A stretch of DNA of 64,000 nucleotides from CAZAMP01 sp964486455 (GTDB lineage Bacteria; Eisenbacteria; RBG-16-71-46; CAZAMP01), in NCBI GenBank assembly GCA_964486455.1, contig CAZAMP010000008.1, positions 1 through 64,000 of the forward strand. Direction: 5' to 3'. Numbering within the stretch: position 1 is the stretch's first letter; each line of letters opens with the position of its first letter. Positions 9,562 through 19,014 of this stretch are shown one piece after another. Both the position numbers and the translations under genes were made by a program. The notes under the pieces are model-generated. The model did not search any database. It saw only the letters and a list, made by a program, of their open reading frames with translations, and was not told the origin of the DNA.

Positions 9562-12285
9562 ATGGGGAAGAAGTGTGTATATCAGTTCGGGGGCGGCGGC
9601 GCCGAAGGCGATGCCACCATGCGAAACGTGCTCGGTGGCAAGGGAGCGGGCCTCGCTGAGATGAGTCGGTTGGGCATTCCTGTTCCGCCCGGTTTCACTA
9701 TCACTACCGAAGTCTGCAACATCTACCAGGACACGAACGGAAAGTACCCCGACGGACTGGAACAAGAAGTCCACGCGGCCGTCGGCGCCGTCGAGTCGAT
9801 CATGGGGCGCCGCTTCGGCGATCCCGAAAACCCGCTTCTGCTTTCCGTGCGATCCGGTGCGCGGGATTCCATGCCGGGAATGATGGACACGGTGCTGAAC
9901 CTCGGCCTGTGTGAGAAGACGATCCCCGGATTGACCGCCGCAAGCGGGAACGAACGCTTTGCGTACGATGCATACCGGCGGCTTCATCAGATGTACGCGA
10001 ACGTCGTCATGAAGATGGACGGCGCGATTCTCGAGGGACTCCTCGAGGAGGCGAAGGATGCGAAAGGCGTCAAGCTCGATACCGAACTCGACGCCGCCGA
10101 TCTCAAGGCCCTCATCGTTCGCTACAAAGAAGCGATTCGTGAAGCCACCGGAAGGGACTTCCCGGAAGACCCGAACGATCAGCTCTGGGGCGGGATCGGA
10201 GCCGTCTTCGAGTCCTGGAACGTTCCTCGCGCGGTGGCATACCGCCGCATCAACAAGATCCCCGAAGGGTGGGGAACGGCCGTAAACGTCCAGGCGATGG
10301 TCTTCGGCAATCTGGGCGACGACTGCGCAACGGGCGTGGCGTTCACCCGAGATCCCGCGACGGGCGATCCCAACTTCTACGGCGAATATCTCTGCAACGC
10401 GCAGGGAGAGGATGTCGTGGCCGGTATCCGCACGCCGGAGCCGATCAACCACCAGAGCATGAGCCCCGGCAAGGGCGGAACGACCCTCGAGGACGCCATG
10501 CCGGAGATCTACAAACAGCTCGATGGCATTCGTCTCCAGCTCGAGGCTCACTACCGGGACATGCAGGACATCGAGTTCACGGTGGAGAGCGGGAAGCTCT
10601 GGATGCTGCAGACCCGTTCCGGCAAGCGGACGGGCATGGCCGCCATCCGGACCGCCACCGACATGGTCGAGGAGGGCATGATCGATGAGAAGGAGGCGAT
10701 CAGGCGCGTCCATCCCGAGCAGATCTCGCAGCTCCTGAGCCCGATCTTCGACCAGAAGGAGAAGGCGAGCGCGATTGCGGAAGGTCGGCGGGTCGCGACC
10801 GGGCTGAATGCCGGCCCCGGGGCGGCGACCGGAAAGATCGTCTTCTCGGCGGACACGGCGGTCGAGTGGGCGAAGCGTGGCGAAAAGGTCATTCTGGTGC
10901 GCGTCGAGACGAGCCCCGAGGACATCCATGGGATGCACGTCGCGCAGGGCATACTCACGGCGCGCGGCGGGATGACGTCCCACGCGGCCGTCGTGGCGCG
11001 AGGCATGGGGAAGCCGTGCATCGTCGGCTGCGGCGATCTGGACGTTGACTACGATGCCGAAACCGTGACCTCAGGTGGGCAGACGCTCCGACAGGGTGAC
11101 TCCATTTCGATCGACGGCACCTCGGGCGAGGTGCTCGCGGGGCAGTTGGTCACGCGTCCGTCGGAAGTGCTTCAGGTGCTGATCGAGAAGTCACTCGATC
11201 CCGAAGATGCGCCTCTTTACAAGCGGTTCGCCAAGTTGATGGAATGGGCGGACGCTCATCGGCGGCTCAAAGTCCGGACGAACGCGGACACACCCAACGA
11301 CTCGGTGAACGCGGTCGCCTTCGGGGCGCAAGGGATCGGCCTTTGCAGGACCGAGCACATGTTCTTCGAGGGAACGCGCATCGACGCCGTGCGCGAAATG
11401 ATCCTCGCACAGAACGAGGCCGGTCGGCGCAAGGCGCTCGAGAAGCTGCTGCCCATGCAGCGTGAAGACTTCATCGGGATATTCCGCGCGATGAACGGTC
11501 GGCCGGTAACCATTCGAACCTTGGATCCGCCCCTTCACGAGTTCCTGCCGCATACCGGGGACGAGATCCGTGATCTCGCGGGGAAAATGGATGTGTCGGT
11601 CGAGCATCTGTCCAGTGTCGTGGAGTCGCTCAAAGAGTCGAACCCGATGCTCGGGCATCGCGGCTGTCGCTTGGGCATCGCATTCCCGGAGATTACCGAG
11701 ATGCAGGCACGCGCGATCTTCGAGGCCGCGATCACCGTGCAGAAAGAGGGGATCCCGGTCGAGCCGGAGGTCATGATTCCTCTCGTCGCCGTCGAGGACG
11801 AGCTTCGACTGCAGCGTGAGATCGTCGTCCGCGTCGCGTCCGAGGTGATGAAGGAGATGGGGGAAACGATCGAGTACCTCGCCGGCACGATGATCGAGCT
11901 TCCGCGCGCGGCCATCACCGCCGACGAGGTGGCACGTCAAGCCGACTTCTTCTCGTTCGGCACGAATGACCTGACGCAGACGACGTTCGGGCTCAGCCGT
12001 GATGACGCGGGCAAGTTCCTGCCGATGTACGTCGAGTCGAAGATCCTGCCCGCCGATCCGTTCGTTTCGATCGATCGCGCCGGTGTGGGTGAGCTCGTGC
12101 GTATCGCGGTCGAGAAGGGCCGGAAGACGCGCCCCAACCTGAAGATCGGCATCTGCGGGGAGCACGGCGGTGATCCGGCGTCGGTCGGTTTCTGTCACGA
12201 GATCGGACTCGACTACGTTTCGTGTTCTCCGTACCGCGTCCCCGTGGCCAGGCTGGCCGCGGCCCGTGCGGCGTTGGAGGAATAA
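9562..12285 (+). CDS. ppdK: Pyruvate, phosphate dikinase
   Basis: This 907-residue enzyme interconverts pyruvate, ATP and phosphate with phosphoenolpyruvate, AMP and pyrophosphate in the cytoplasm. The N-terminal ATP-grasp part shows GGKGAGLAEMSRLGIPVPPGF and LLSVRSGARDSMPGMMDT. The swivelling phosphohistidine domain carries GGMTSHAAVVARGMGKPC with the catalytic His at residue 474. The C-terminal PEP/pyruvate barrel contains GLCRTEHMF, LGHRGCRLGI and GICGEHGGDP with the proton-donating Cys near residue 865. Length is normal for the family. GGAAGGGAG precedes the ATG. It stands alone between a surface-protein gene and a strong terminator, consistent with a monocistronic unit. Identification is secure; the direction of flux cannot be read from the sequence. 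Confidence 0.97.
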   Translation: MGKKCVYQFGGGGAEGDATMRNVLGGKGAGLAEMSRLGIPVPPGFTITTEVCNIYQDTNGKYPDGLEQEVHAAVGAVESIMGRRFGDPENPLLLSVRSGARDSMPGMMDTVLNLGLCEKTIPGLTAASGNERFAYDAYRRLHQMYANVVMKMDGAILEGLLEEAKDAKGVKLDTELDAADLKALIVRYKEAIREATGRDFPEDPNDQLWGGIGAVFESWNVPRAVAYRRINKIPEGWGTAVNVQAMVFGNLGDDCATGVAFTRDPATGDPNFYGEYLCNAQGEDVVAGIRTPEPINHQSMSPGKGGTTLEDAMPEIYKQLDGIRLQLEAHYRDMQDIEFTVESGKLWMLQTRSGKRTGMAAIRTATDMVEEGMIDEKEAIRRVHPEQISQLLSPIFDQKEKASAIAEGRRVATGLNAGPGAATGKIVFSADTAVEWAKRGEKVILVRVETSPEDIHGMHVAQGILTARGGMTSHAAVVARGMGKPCIVGCGDLDVDYDAETVTSGGQTLRQGDSISIDGTSGEVLAGQLVTRPSEVLQVLIEKSLDPEDAPLYKRFAKLMEWADAHRRLKVRTNADTPNDSVNAVAFGAQGIGLCRTEHMFFEGTRIDAVREMILAQNEAGRRKALEKLLPMQREDFIGIFRAMNGRPVTIRTLDPPLHEFLPHTGDEIRDLAGKMDVSVEHLSSVVESLKESNPMLGHRGCRLGIAFPEITEMQARAIFEAAITVQKEGIPVEPEVMIPLVAVEDELRLQREIVVRVASEVMKEMGETIEYLAGTMIELPRAAITADEVARQADFFSFGTNDLTQTTFGLSRDDAGKFLPMYVESKILPADPFVSIDRAGVGELVRIAVEKGRKTRPNLKIGICGEHGGDPASVGFCHEIGLDYVSCSPYRVPVARLAAARAALEE

Positions 12286-12317
12286 GCCCCGATCGGCATA
12301 GCAGTTCAACTCAATGA

Positions 12318-12362
12318 CGCCCGGAATCGAAGAGGCTCACCGCTCTTCGGCCGGGCGCTTTT
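12318..12362 (+). terminator. Rho-independent terminator of ppdK
   Basis: Nested stem: CGCCCGG (12318-12324) pairs with CCGGGCG (12351-12357), with an inner CGAAGAG/CTCTTCG pairing. It is followed by CTTTT. The polarity of the T run fits only the plus strand. Confidence 0.8.
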
Positions 12363-12518
12363 GCTGTCGTGCCTCGGCGCCCGAGTTTCGCTCGCGTCGA
12401 TGTGGCGGTGTTGTCGAGGCGTCGATGCGCCAGGAGTAGAGTGCGCCGCTTGCTGGACTTCCATAACCCCACTCACCGGTGGCGAGCCCGCCAGTGCCTG
12501 CCCATGAACGGCGTGTCA

Positions 12519-14864
12519 TCAATCCGCTCCGTTGATCAGTGCCGATGCACTGTCCAAATCCGGTTGTGCGCCGAGCTCACGAAACACCTTGCATGCAGCC
12601 CCGAGGTGCAGTTCGGCATCATCTTGATTCCCCAACCTCAGATAGACGGTTGCCAGTAGGACACCGGCGCGAGCGGAATCATAGGTGAATCCCATTTCAT
12701 TGAAGATCGACCACGCCTCACGGAGCAGCGGGGCGGCGAGTTCGTATTTTCCGCGCTCGAGCCCAAGGGAGCCCTGACCCATCAGAGCATGAGCCTTAAA
12801 CGTGGGGCACTCGAAATCGCTCCCGATTTCCGCTAGCTCATCAACGGCCGTCTCCGCCCGCATGATGTCGCCGTTCGCCAAGGCGATCCTGATCATCGCC
12901 GTGAGCAGCCTCGCGCGGTGCAATCGGTCGTCGGGGTCCTCACTCAAGGCGCGCGTGATGGTCTGTTGGGCCGCTGCACCCCTGCCTTGGGCGAGTCGCA
13001 GCAAGGGCAATCCCGGGACGGGGTCATATCCGAGCTCGTGCGCTCGCCGGAACGCATCGTCGGCCCCTTGGAAGTCCCCTTCACAGAGCGCGAGCTCCCC
13101 GAGCTCGTTGAGAGCCTCTCCCGCGTGGTTGTTGCTGCCGTCTCTACTGAAATCGTCACACGCTTTTTGCGCTGCCCGTCTCGCCTCCGCCCATCGACCC
13201 TGGTGCCGCATCGTCTCGGCCCTGTGCACTCGACATATGCCGTGGTAGGGCGATTCACCGTAGGGCTCGCACCATCGCCATGCCGCCTCGCTCCATTCGC
13301 GGACCCTGTCGAAATCGGCCAGGGATCGGCAAACCGACATCGTTCTGCAGAACAGATTGCCGAGCGTGCTCGGCCCGACTTCCCCGCTTGTCGCAGACGT
13401 CATGGCCTCGTCGACGAGACTCTTTCCTTCTTCGACCTCGCCGCGTGCGATGAGAATCTGCCCACGGTCGTGAAGGGCTTCCGCCCTGAGATCCGAATCG
13501 TTGAAACGATCCGCCATCGCGGCGCACTTCTCATTGAGATCAAGAGCGCCTTCAAAGTCACAATTCTCCAACGCGACTATGGTTTGCCGGCGCAGGAGAA
13601 GACCCTGTTCGATGCAATCCGGTTCGTTCCGCAACAGGCGCTCGGCACGCTTCTGCCATCCTCCGGCAACGGTCCCCGCGCACTTCTGGACATAGTCGTG
13701 GACCAGGTGGAGTGCGACACGGGCGGCGTCCACGTTTCGTCCCGACTTCGCGTAGGCGGCGTACGCCATCTCATTGGCCTGAATTCGCTCGCCGAATGCG
13801 TCTAGCCAGACCGCACACTCGGCCAAGACCTCCAACTCCTCAGGGGACAGGTCGCGCCGCTCGCGGGTTGCGCAAAGATCACGGTAGGTGCGCTCCCAGT
13901 CCCCTCGATTGGCGGCGGTCCTGGCCACAGAGGTTGTCGCAGCAGGCTCGAGTTTCGGGCTCGATGCGACTGCAGGTTCTAGAGCTTGCAGGGCGTCTCG
14001 AAGCTCACCCGCATCGGCGTAGCGATCCGTTGGGTTCTTCTTCAGGCAGCGGTTGATCACGCCAGCGACGGCGTCCGGGAGTGATGCCAGGCGGGGCGCC
14101 TCCTCGTTAACGATGGCGTGCATGATTGCCGGGAGGCTTTCACCTGGAAAAGGCCGCACGCGGCTGAGCAGCTCATGGAAGATGATACCCAACGAGAAGA
14201 TGTCTGAACGTGGGCTGATCTTGCTTCCTGTGATCTGTTCAGGGGACATGTACGCGACCGTTCCCATAATACTGCCGGCCTGAGTGGTATGAGCCTGTGC
14301 GGGAACGGTTTCGTCGATCGAGGACTGAGGAAAGCAGAGCTTCGCGAGCCCGAAGTCCAGGATCTTGAGTCGGCGCTGTCCATCCAGCATGACATTGTCC
14401 GGCTTGAGATCACGGTGCGCTATCCCCGCCGCATGGGCGCAGCTCACCCCATCGGCAAGCGGGATCGCGATTTCGAAGAACCTCCCAAGGGAAGGCGCTT
14501 CTGCGGAGAGCAATTCCGTGATTGTTTGTCCTTCCACTAGTTCCATAGTGAGGAAGTGAATGGCGTCGATCTCCTCGATCGAGTAGATGGTGACGATGGC
14601 CGGATGCTGCAAAGCGGCGACGGCCTTGGCTTCTCGTTCGAATCGGCTTCTGCGTCCTGGGTCGTTTGCGCAGTCGGGGGGCAGGATCTTCAGCGCGATT
14701 TCGCGCCCTAGCTTCGTGTCGCGAGCTCGATACACTTCGCCCATGGCGCCTTTGCCAAGTAAGGCGGTGATCTCGTAATGAGCGAGGGTCTTTCCGATCA
14801 AGGATTTACTCACCGAGGTTCGTGGCGTTTCACATTGATTGTGCAGCCTAGGAGTATTAGGCAC
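12519..14864 (-). CDS. Serine/threonine protein kinase with C-terminal TPR-like region
   Basis: This is a 781-residue Hanks-type kinase. Visible motifs are the glycine loop LLGKGAMGEVYRA, Lys59 in EIALKI, HRDLKPDN (catalytic Asp152), DFG at 170-172 and GTVAYMSPEQ. The rest, from about residue 330, is a run of helical TPR-like repeats (AEALHDRGQILIARGE, GEALNELGELALCEGDF, ALMGQGSLGLERGKYELA). No membrane segment is seen, so it is probably cytosolic and the repeats bind a partner or sense a signal. The GTG at 14864 is taken as start, but a GTG at 14813, just before the kinase fold, is possible; neither has a well placed ribosome binding site. It is convergent with ppdK and diverges from the lipid-synthesis gene at 15230. 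Substrate unknown. Confidence 0.88.
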   Translation of the reverse strand: MPNTPRLHNQCETPRTSVSKSLIGKTLAHYEITALLGKGAMGEVYRARDTKLGREIALKILPPDCANDPGRRSRFEREAKAVAALQHPAIVTIYSIEEIDAIHFLTMELVEGQTITELLSAEAPSLGRFFEIAIPLADGVSCAHAAGIAHRDLKPDNVMLDGQRRLKILDFGLAKLCFPQSSIDETVPAQAHTTQAGSIMGTVAYMSPEQITGSKISPRSDIFSLGIIFHELLSRVRPFPGESLPAIMHAIVNEEAPRLASLPDAVAGVINRCLKKNPTDRYADAGELRDALQALEPAVASSPKLEPAATTSVARTAANRGDWERTYRDLCATRERRDLSPEELEVLAECAVWLDAFGERIQANEMAYAAYAKSGRNVDAARVALHLVHDYVQKCAGTVAGGWQKRAERLLRNEPDCIEQGLLLRRQTIVALENCDFEGALDLNEKCAAMADRFNDSDLRAEALHDRGQILIARGEVEEGKSLVDEAMTSATSGEVGPSTLGNLFCRTMSVCRSLADFDRVREWSEAAWRWCEPYGESPYHGICRVHRAETMRHQGRWAEARRAAQKACDDFSRDGSNNHAGEALNELGELALCEGDFQGADDAFRRAHELGYDPVPGLPLLRLAQGRGAAAQQTITRALSEDPDDRLHRARLLTAMIRIALANGDIMRAETAVDELAEIGSDFECPTFKAHALMGQGSLGLERGKYELAAPLLREAWSIFNEMGFTYDSARAGVLLATVYLRLGNQDDAELHLGAACKVFRELGAQPDLDSASALINGAD

Positions 14865-15229
14865 TTGGGGTCAATGAACTCCTTCGGGTTGCGCACATAC
14901 ATATTTGTGAGTTTCATATCCTAATCTCGATGCCAGCACACGGCGAGTCATTGCTGTGAGGCGAACATGAAAAGGAAGCGGGCGGGTCTCCGGCTGCGAG
15001 CATGTCTCGCGCTTGTGAGTTCGGGGCGGTATTGTGCCGCTATGCGAGCGAGGACTTGAACCTCAACTCGCTGTAGCCAAACTGGTTGCGACTACACTCG
15101 GGTCTCAGTTACAGGTCGCGTCGGTCGCCCCTGGTTTCGTCCCTGACGGTGTGGCGGTATGATGGTGATGACGGTGCGAAATCGCTCCGGCACCGCGAGC
15201 CCGATTCCCAAGCGTAGGTGGGGCTAGAG
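14865..15229. other. Divergent intergenic region, 365 bases
   Basis: This region separates the kinase (minus) from the CDP-alcohol phosphatidyltransferase (plus). It is more AT-rich near 14895-14925. A TATGAT at 15160-15165 could be a plus-strand -10, but no good -35 accompanies it. I see no convincing small gene or RNA. Confidence 0.5.
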
Positions 15230-16183
15230 ATGTTCGTCGAAGAGTTCCTCGTTCAGCTCAAAAAACAACGCTACACGATACCGGCGTTCATCAGATACGT
15301 TCGCCACGTCGCGATGCACGCGCGGGAAAACGCCTACCGCAATCCCCACGGCGTGCGATCGGTCATGACCAATGCTCTAGGGTTCTTCGTCGCATTCTTG
15401 ATCGTTGGTCTCGCGATTGCCTTCTCGGGGGACGGCCAGCTCGCGCGGCGCTTCTTTATCTATCAGAGCGCATGGCTCTTCGCCGGAACGCTCTGGCTGC
15501 TTCTTCACCTCGGATTGCTGCGAGGAGCCGACGGAAACCCTCTGGCCCGGATCGGTCTCGCCAATCAGCTGAGCTTTCTCCGCCTGGCGCTTGTTCCGTC
15601 CATCTACCTCTTCATTGTCGACGGACAATATGCCGTGGCGCTCTTCGCCTATGCGCTGGCGGGATTCTCCGACATCCTCGACGGGTACTTCGCGCGGCGG
15701 CTCGGCCTCGAGAGCCGCCTGGGACTGGTTCTGGACCCGCTCGTCGACGTGGGATACATCCTCGGCATCTTCAGCGCGTTCTACGGAGTCGGGTGGGTGC
15801 CGGCGTGGCTCCTGCTCCTGATCTACCTGCGCTACGCGATCCTGCTGATTGGAGGGACGAGCCTTTACCTGCGGCGCGGTCGCGTGAAGATCCAACCGAC
15901 CGCGTTCGGAAAGACGTCCGGGATCGTGATGACCGGGATCAACTTCCTGCTGCTGGTCCTCGGGCACTTCGGCTGGATCGATCGTCTCTCCGACGTGCGG
16001 GCGCTCTTGATGGCAAGCCTCGGCTTCCTCTTCGCCGCGGCCTCGGTTCAATTGATCGTGATCGGTGTCCACAATCTGCGCGGTGGTGACGAACGAGCCG
16101 CGGCGTTGAGCAAGGTCGTGGGCGAGGTGAAGCCGGCCGGCAAAGGTCGGGGCGACCGCAGTCCGAACGGAGGTGCCGTGTGA
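15230..16183 (+). CDS. CDP-alcohol phosphatidyltransferase family membrane protein
   Basis: This is a 317-residue integral membrane enzyme that transfers a phosphatidyl group from CDP-diacylglycerol to an alcohol. The family motif D-G-x2-A-R-x8-G-x3-D-x3-D is complete: Asp148 and Asp151 in SDILDGYFARR, then Asp169 and Asp173. Several hydrophobic segments surround it. A cytosolic N-terminus of about 60 residues precedes the first membrane segment, which is longer than in PgsA. The ATG at 15230 is chosen over a GTG at 15218 because AGGTGG sits eight bases upstream. The stop overlaps the sirtuin start (GTGA). The acceptor alcohol (glycerol phosphate, inositol phosphate or other) cannot be told from the motif; PgpA at 31232 makes phosphatidylglycerol synthesis possible. 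Confidence 0.88.
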   Translation: MFVEEFLVQLKKQRYTIPAFIRYVRHVAMHARENAYRNPHGVRSVMTNALGFFVAFLIVGLAIAFSGDGQLARRFFIYQSAWLFAGTLWLLLHLGLLRGADGNPLARIGLANQLSFLRLALVPSIYLFIVDGQYAVALFAYALAGFSDILDGYFARRLGLESRLGLVLDPLVDVGYILGIFSAFYGVGWVPAWLLLLIYLRYAILLIGGTSLYLRRGRVKIQPTAFGKTSGIVMTGINFLLLVLGHFGWIDRLSDVRALLMASLGFLFAAASVQLIVIGVHNLRGGDERAAALSKVVGEVKPAGKGRGDRSPNGGAV

Positions 16184-16929
16184 ACCCTGACGCTCCCGAG
16201 TTCCGATCGGGCACGTTAGAAGCGTTGAAGTCGGCGACGCGGGTCGTGGCGCTGACCGGATCGGGGATCTCCGCGGAGAGCGGGATTCCCACGTTTCGCG
16301 GAGAGGATGGTCTCTGGAAGGGTTACCGGGCTGAGGAGTTGGCGACCCCGGAGGGATTCAGCCGCAACCCCGAGCGCGTCTGGGAGTGGTATCGATGGCG
16401 GCTGGACGACTTCTTTCGGAAGGCGAAACCGAACCCCGGCCATCTGGCGCTGGCTCGGCTGGAGGAGTTTGTCGATCTCACGGTGGTGACACAGAACATT
16501 GACGGACTCCACCAGCGTGCGGGGAACAGCAGGATCCTCGAGCTGCACGGCTCCGCGTGGCGGGTGAAGTGCAGCCGTCAGCAGTGTGATCTCGGACATG
16601 GTAAGACGCCGGACAGCCTCGAGAAGATGCCGGTATGTGAGTGTGGCGCTCCGCTCCGTCCGGATGTCGTCTGGTTCGGTGAGATGCTTCCGCCCGGTGT
16701 CCTCGAGGACGGCGCGGCCTCGGCATCGGCGTGCGACGTGGCGCTGGTCGTTGGAACATCGGCGCTCGTTTATCCTGCGGCCTCGTTGCCGTTTCTGGCC
16801 TTGGAGGCCGGCGCATTCGTCATCGAGGTCAATCCCGCACCGACACCGCTGTCGTCACAGGTTCAGGAATGTCTCTGTGGACAGGCCGGAAAAATCCTAC
16901 CGGCACTCATCGACGCGGCGTTCGTATAG
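16180..16929 (+). CDS. cobB: NAD-dependent protein deacylase, sirtuin family
   Basis: This 249-residue Sir2-type enzyme removes acyl groups from lysine using NAD and acts in the cytosol. Motifs run in order: ALTGSGISAESGIPTFRG (NAD pocket), TQNIDGLHQRAG, the catalytic His123 in LELHGS, a zinc module (CSRQQC, then CECG), PDVVWFGEMLP, VVGTSALVYPAA and VIEVNP. The zinc module has its four Cys. The GTG start overlaps the previous stop by four bases and is preceded by GGAGGTG, so translation is probably coupled to the phospholipid enzyme upstream. Deacetylase versus desuccinylase specificity is not resolved. The name cobB is used for the family. Confidence 0.93.
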   Translation: MNPDAPEFRSGTLEALKSATRVVALTGSGISAESGIPTFRGEDGLWKGYRAEELATPEGFSRNPERVWEWYRWRLDDFFRKAKPNPGHLALARLEEFVDLTVVTQNIDGLHQRAGNSRILELHGSAWRVKCSRQQCDLGHGKTPDSLEKMPVCECGAPLRPDVVWFGEMLPPGVLEDGAASASACDVALVVGTSALVYPAASLPFLALEAGAFVIEVNPAPTPLSSQVQECLCGQAGKILPALIDAAFV

Positions 16930-16977
16930 TCAAGTGAAGAGCTGCCTATCTCAGTAACTCGTATGGCCTTAGCTGTG

Positions 16978-17006
16978 TTGACAGATCAGACGGGGAACCG
17001 TAGGAT
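16978..17006 (+). promoter_or_regulatory. Consensus sigma70-type promoter
   Basis: A perfect TTGACA (16978-16983), 17 bases, then TAGGAT (17001-17006). The predicted start near 17013 leaves a leader of about 45 bases to the ATG at 17058, and the unit may run through 19653. Confidence 0.75.
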
Positions 17007-17057
17007 CAAGTCGGTAATTTGTCTGAAAGCCGCATGAATAAAGGAGTCCATCATCAA

Positions 17058-17705
17058 ATGAAGCTGCTCATTCCGACACTCGCCCTCGCCATCCTCATGG
17101 CGCCCTGCGCTTTCGCCGACGATGCGCAGCCGGCGGAGTCCCTCGAGGTCGAGGACGCGATCAAGCGCGTTGAGGATACCCAGAAGGAGCTCGAGGCGCT
17201 GCAGGCCGAAGGCGCCACGCGCGCCGATGACCCCTATTACTTCTACGAGCTCGGCAATGTCTACGTGGACTTGTCCCGGCACGAAGAGGCGATCGCATCG
17301 TACAGAAAGGCCATCGAGCTCAAGCCAGATCTCATTCAGGCGTTGGTCAATCTCGGCGCCGTATTGAACGAGGTCGGCAAGATGGACGAGTCGATCGAAC
17401 TGCTCACGCGGGCGATCGAGCTAAGCCCGGACGATGTAAAGGGGTACGTGAATCTCGGCGATGCGTATTACAGTCAGGGTCAGTACTACGAGGCGATGCA
17501 GCAGTTTCGTCAGGCACTGAGAGTAGATCCCGGCGCGTATGAAGCGCATCATCGGATTGCCGTGGCGTTCGCCGACGCGCAGATCTATCGTGAAGCCATT
17601 CGCGAGTGGAAGAAGGTGATCGAAATCGCGCCGGACTCGGATGCGGCGAAGGCGGCCCAGGAGAACATCGAGGTGGTGGAGCAGATCCTGGCGAGGCGGA
17701 TGTAG
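17058..17705 (+). CDS. Periplasmic TPR protein
   Basis: The chosen ATG at 17058 has AAGGAG eleven bases upstream and gives a clean signal peptide (MKLLIPTLALAI, cleavage after CAFA). In-frame starts at 17019 and 17034 would bury that signal. The 215-residue product has a short charged helix, then four TPR units of 34 residues, with cores such as YELGNVYVDLSRHEEAIASY, LVNLGAVLNEVGKMDESIEL, YVNLGDAYYSQGQYYEAMQQ and HRIAVAFADAQIYREAI. TPR arrays bind partner proteins; the partner is unknown. It is the first gene of a periplasmic trio with the TPR gene at 17808 and the cyclophilin at 19015, downstream of a consensus promoter. Confidence 0.85.
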   Translation: MKLLIPTLALAILMAPCAFADDAQPAESLEVEDAIKRVEDTQKELEALQAEGATRADDPYYFYELGNVYVDLSRHEEAIASYRKAIELKPDLIQALVNLGAVLNEVGKMDESIELLTRAIELSPDDVKGYVNLGDAYYSQGQYYEAMQQFRQALRVDPGAYEAHHRIAVAFADAQIYREAIREWKKVIEIAPDSDAAKAAQENIEVVEQILARRM

Positions 17706-17807
17706 AGTCCCGGAGAATTCCTGCCGGCTTCGGGTTTTCAAGATCAAGACACCGCTCGCTGGTCGCAGGGTTGAGGTGTGGTACGTCCTCCCGGAAAGGA
17801 GCGCATG

Positions 17808-19010
17808 ATGCGACGGGGAAGTTTTTCCTCTGCAATCTTGTCGGCCCTAATCGTCTGTGGGATTGCGATTCCGCTTCTTCCGACAGCGTATGCCCAGCAG
17901 GGTGAGTTCGATATTCAGAAGAAGTGCGAGAATGATTTCGTCATCGCAATGGAGTATTGGCGGAATCGACAGATACCTGACGCACACGAGCTCTTCACGA
18001 CGGTTGTCGAGGCGTGTCCGGATTTCGTCACCGCCTACGAATACAAGGGACGTTGCGAAAGTGACATGAAGCAGTACGGGGACGCGGTTCGGACGTTCCG
18101 GGACGGTCTGGACGTCGACCCGGACAACGTCTCGCTGCGGATCTATCTTGCGTACGTGCTCTTCGTGTCGCAGGACTTCACCGGCGCGGTCGGTATCTAC
18201 CGGTCGTTGCTCGATGACGACCCGGACAACGTCGACTACTGGGTCCGTATGGCCGACGCGTCCCAGAAGTCCGAGTCGATGGCGGACGCGGTCATGGCCG
18301 CGTCGCAGGCGCTCTCCGTGCGGCCCGATTCGTTGGGGTTGTGGAAGACGTTCGATCACTACCTGCTGATCAACCGGCACATCGTTCCAAGCATCCAGAC
18401 GTCCGAGCGCATCTACCTTCGTGATCCCGGGAACGTGAATGTCATGAGTCGATTGGCCGGCGCGTACGCCAAGGTGAAGAACTACGCCAAAGCCGTGGTG
18501 GTCTATGAAGAGATCGACAAGATGATATTCCCGGAGGATGGTTCTGAAGGGATCGAGTTCTCCGGCAAGCGCGCTCAGGATCTCTGGCTCTACGCGACGG
18601 CGCTCAAAAAGGTGGGCGACATCGATCGCGCGGTCGTGGTCTTCGAGAAGGTCATGGGCCACGAGAAGTACGCGAACGATGTCAATGCGCTGGTGAACTT
18701 CGCGTTTCTTCTCAAGGACGCGAAGCGTTCCGATGACTGCGTTCGGATCTCCAGCCGCGCGCTCGAGGTCGACCCCGCGAATTGCGCGGCCCAGTGCGCG
18801 AAAGGGAAAGGCCTCGAAGGGCAGGCGCTGGCGCTCGAGAAGCAAAAACAGTTTGATGCCGCCATCCAGAAGATCATGGAAGCGCGACACCTGTTCCAAC
18901 AGGCCGCGGGATGCGCAAACCCGACCTGGCAGAAATACGGCGCCGCTGAGGTCGGACGAATGGACGAGCACATCACCCGGCTGAACCAGCGCAAGTCTCA
19001 GGCCGACTAG
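17808..19010 (+). CDS. Periplasmic TPR-repeat protein
   Basis: This 400-residue protein begins at the second of two adjacent ATGs because GGAG then lies six bases upstream. The signal peptide is cleaved after TAYA. Successive TPR-like units cover most of the chain (AYEYKGRCESDMKQYGDAVR, LRIYLAYVLFVSQDFTGAVG, VMSRLAGAYAKVKNYAKAVV, NFAFLLKDAKRSDDCVRI, followed by a lysine-rich helix and a final helical pair). No catalytic motif. Position between another exported TPR protein and an exported prolyl isomerase suggests a role in envelope protein assembly, which is inference only. Confidence 0.82.
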   Translation: MRRGSFSSAILSALIVCGIAIPLLPTAYAQQGEFDIQKKCENDFVIAMEYWRNRQIPDAHELFTTVVEACPDFVTAYEYKGRCESDMKQYGDAVRTFRDGLDVDPDNVSLRIYLAYVLFVSQDFTGAVGIYRSLLDDDPDNVDYWVRMADASQKSESMADAVMAASQALSVRPDSLGLWKTFDHYLLINRHIVPSIQTSERIYLRDPGNVNVMSRLAGAYAKVKNYAKAVVVYEEIDKMIFPEDGSEGIEFSGKRAQDLWLYATALKKVGDIDRAVVVFEKVMGHEKYANDVNALVNFAFLLKDAKRSDDCVRISSRALEVDPANCAAQCAKGKGLEGQALALEKQKQFDAAIQKIMEARHLFQQAAGCANPTWQKYGAAEVGRMDEHITRLNQRKSQAD

Positions 19011-19014
19011 TCCG

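Noticed and set aside
9457..10983. 508-codon minus-strand frame opposite ppdK
   Set aside because: It mirrors the high third-position GC of ppdK and has no signal, start site or family features.
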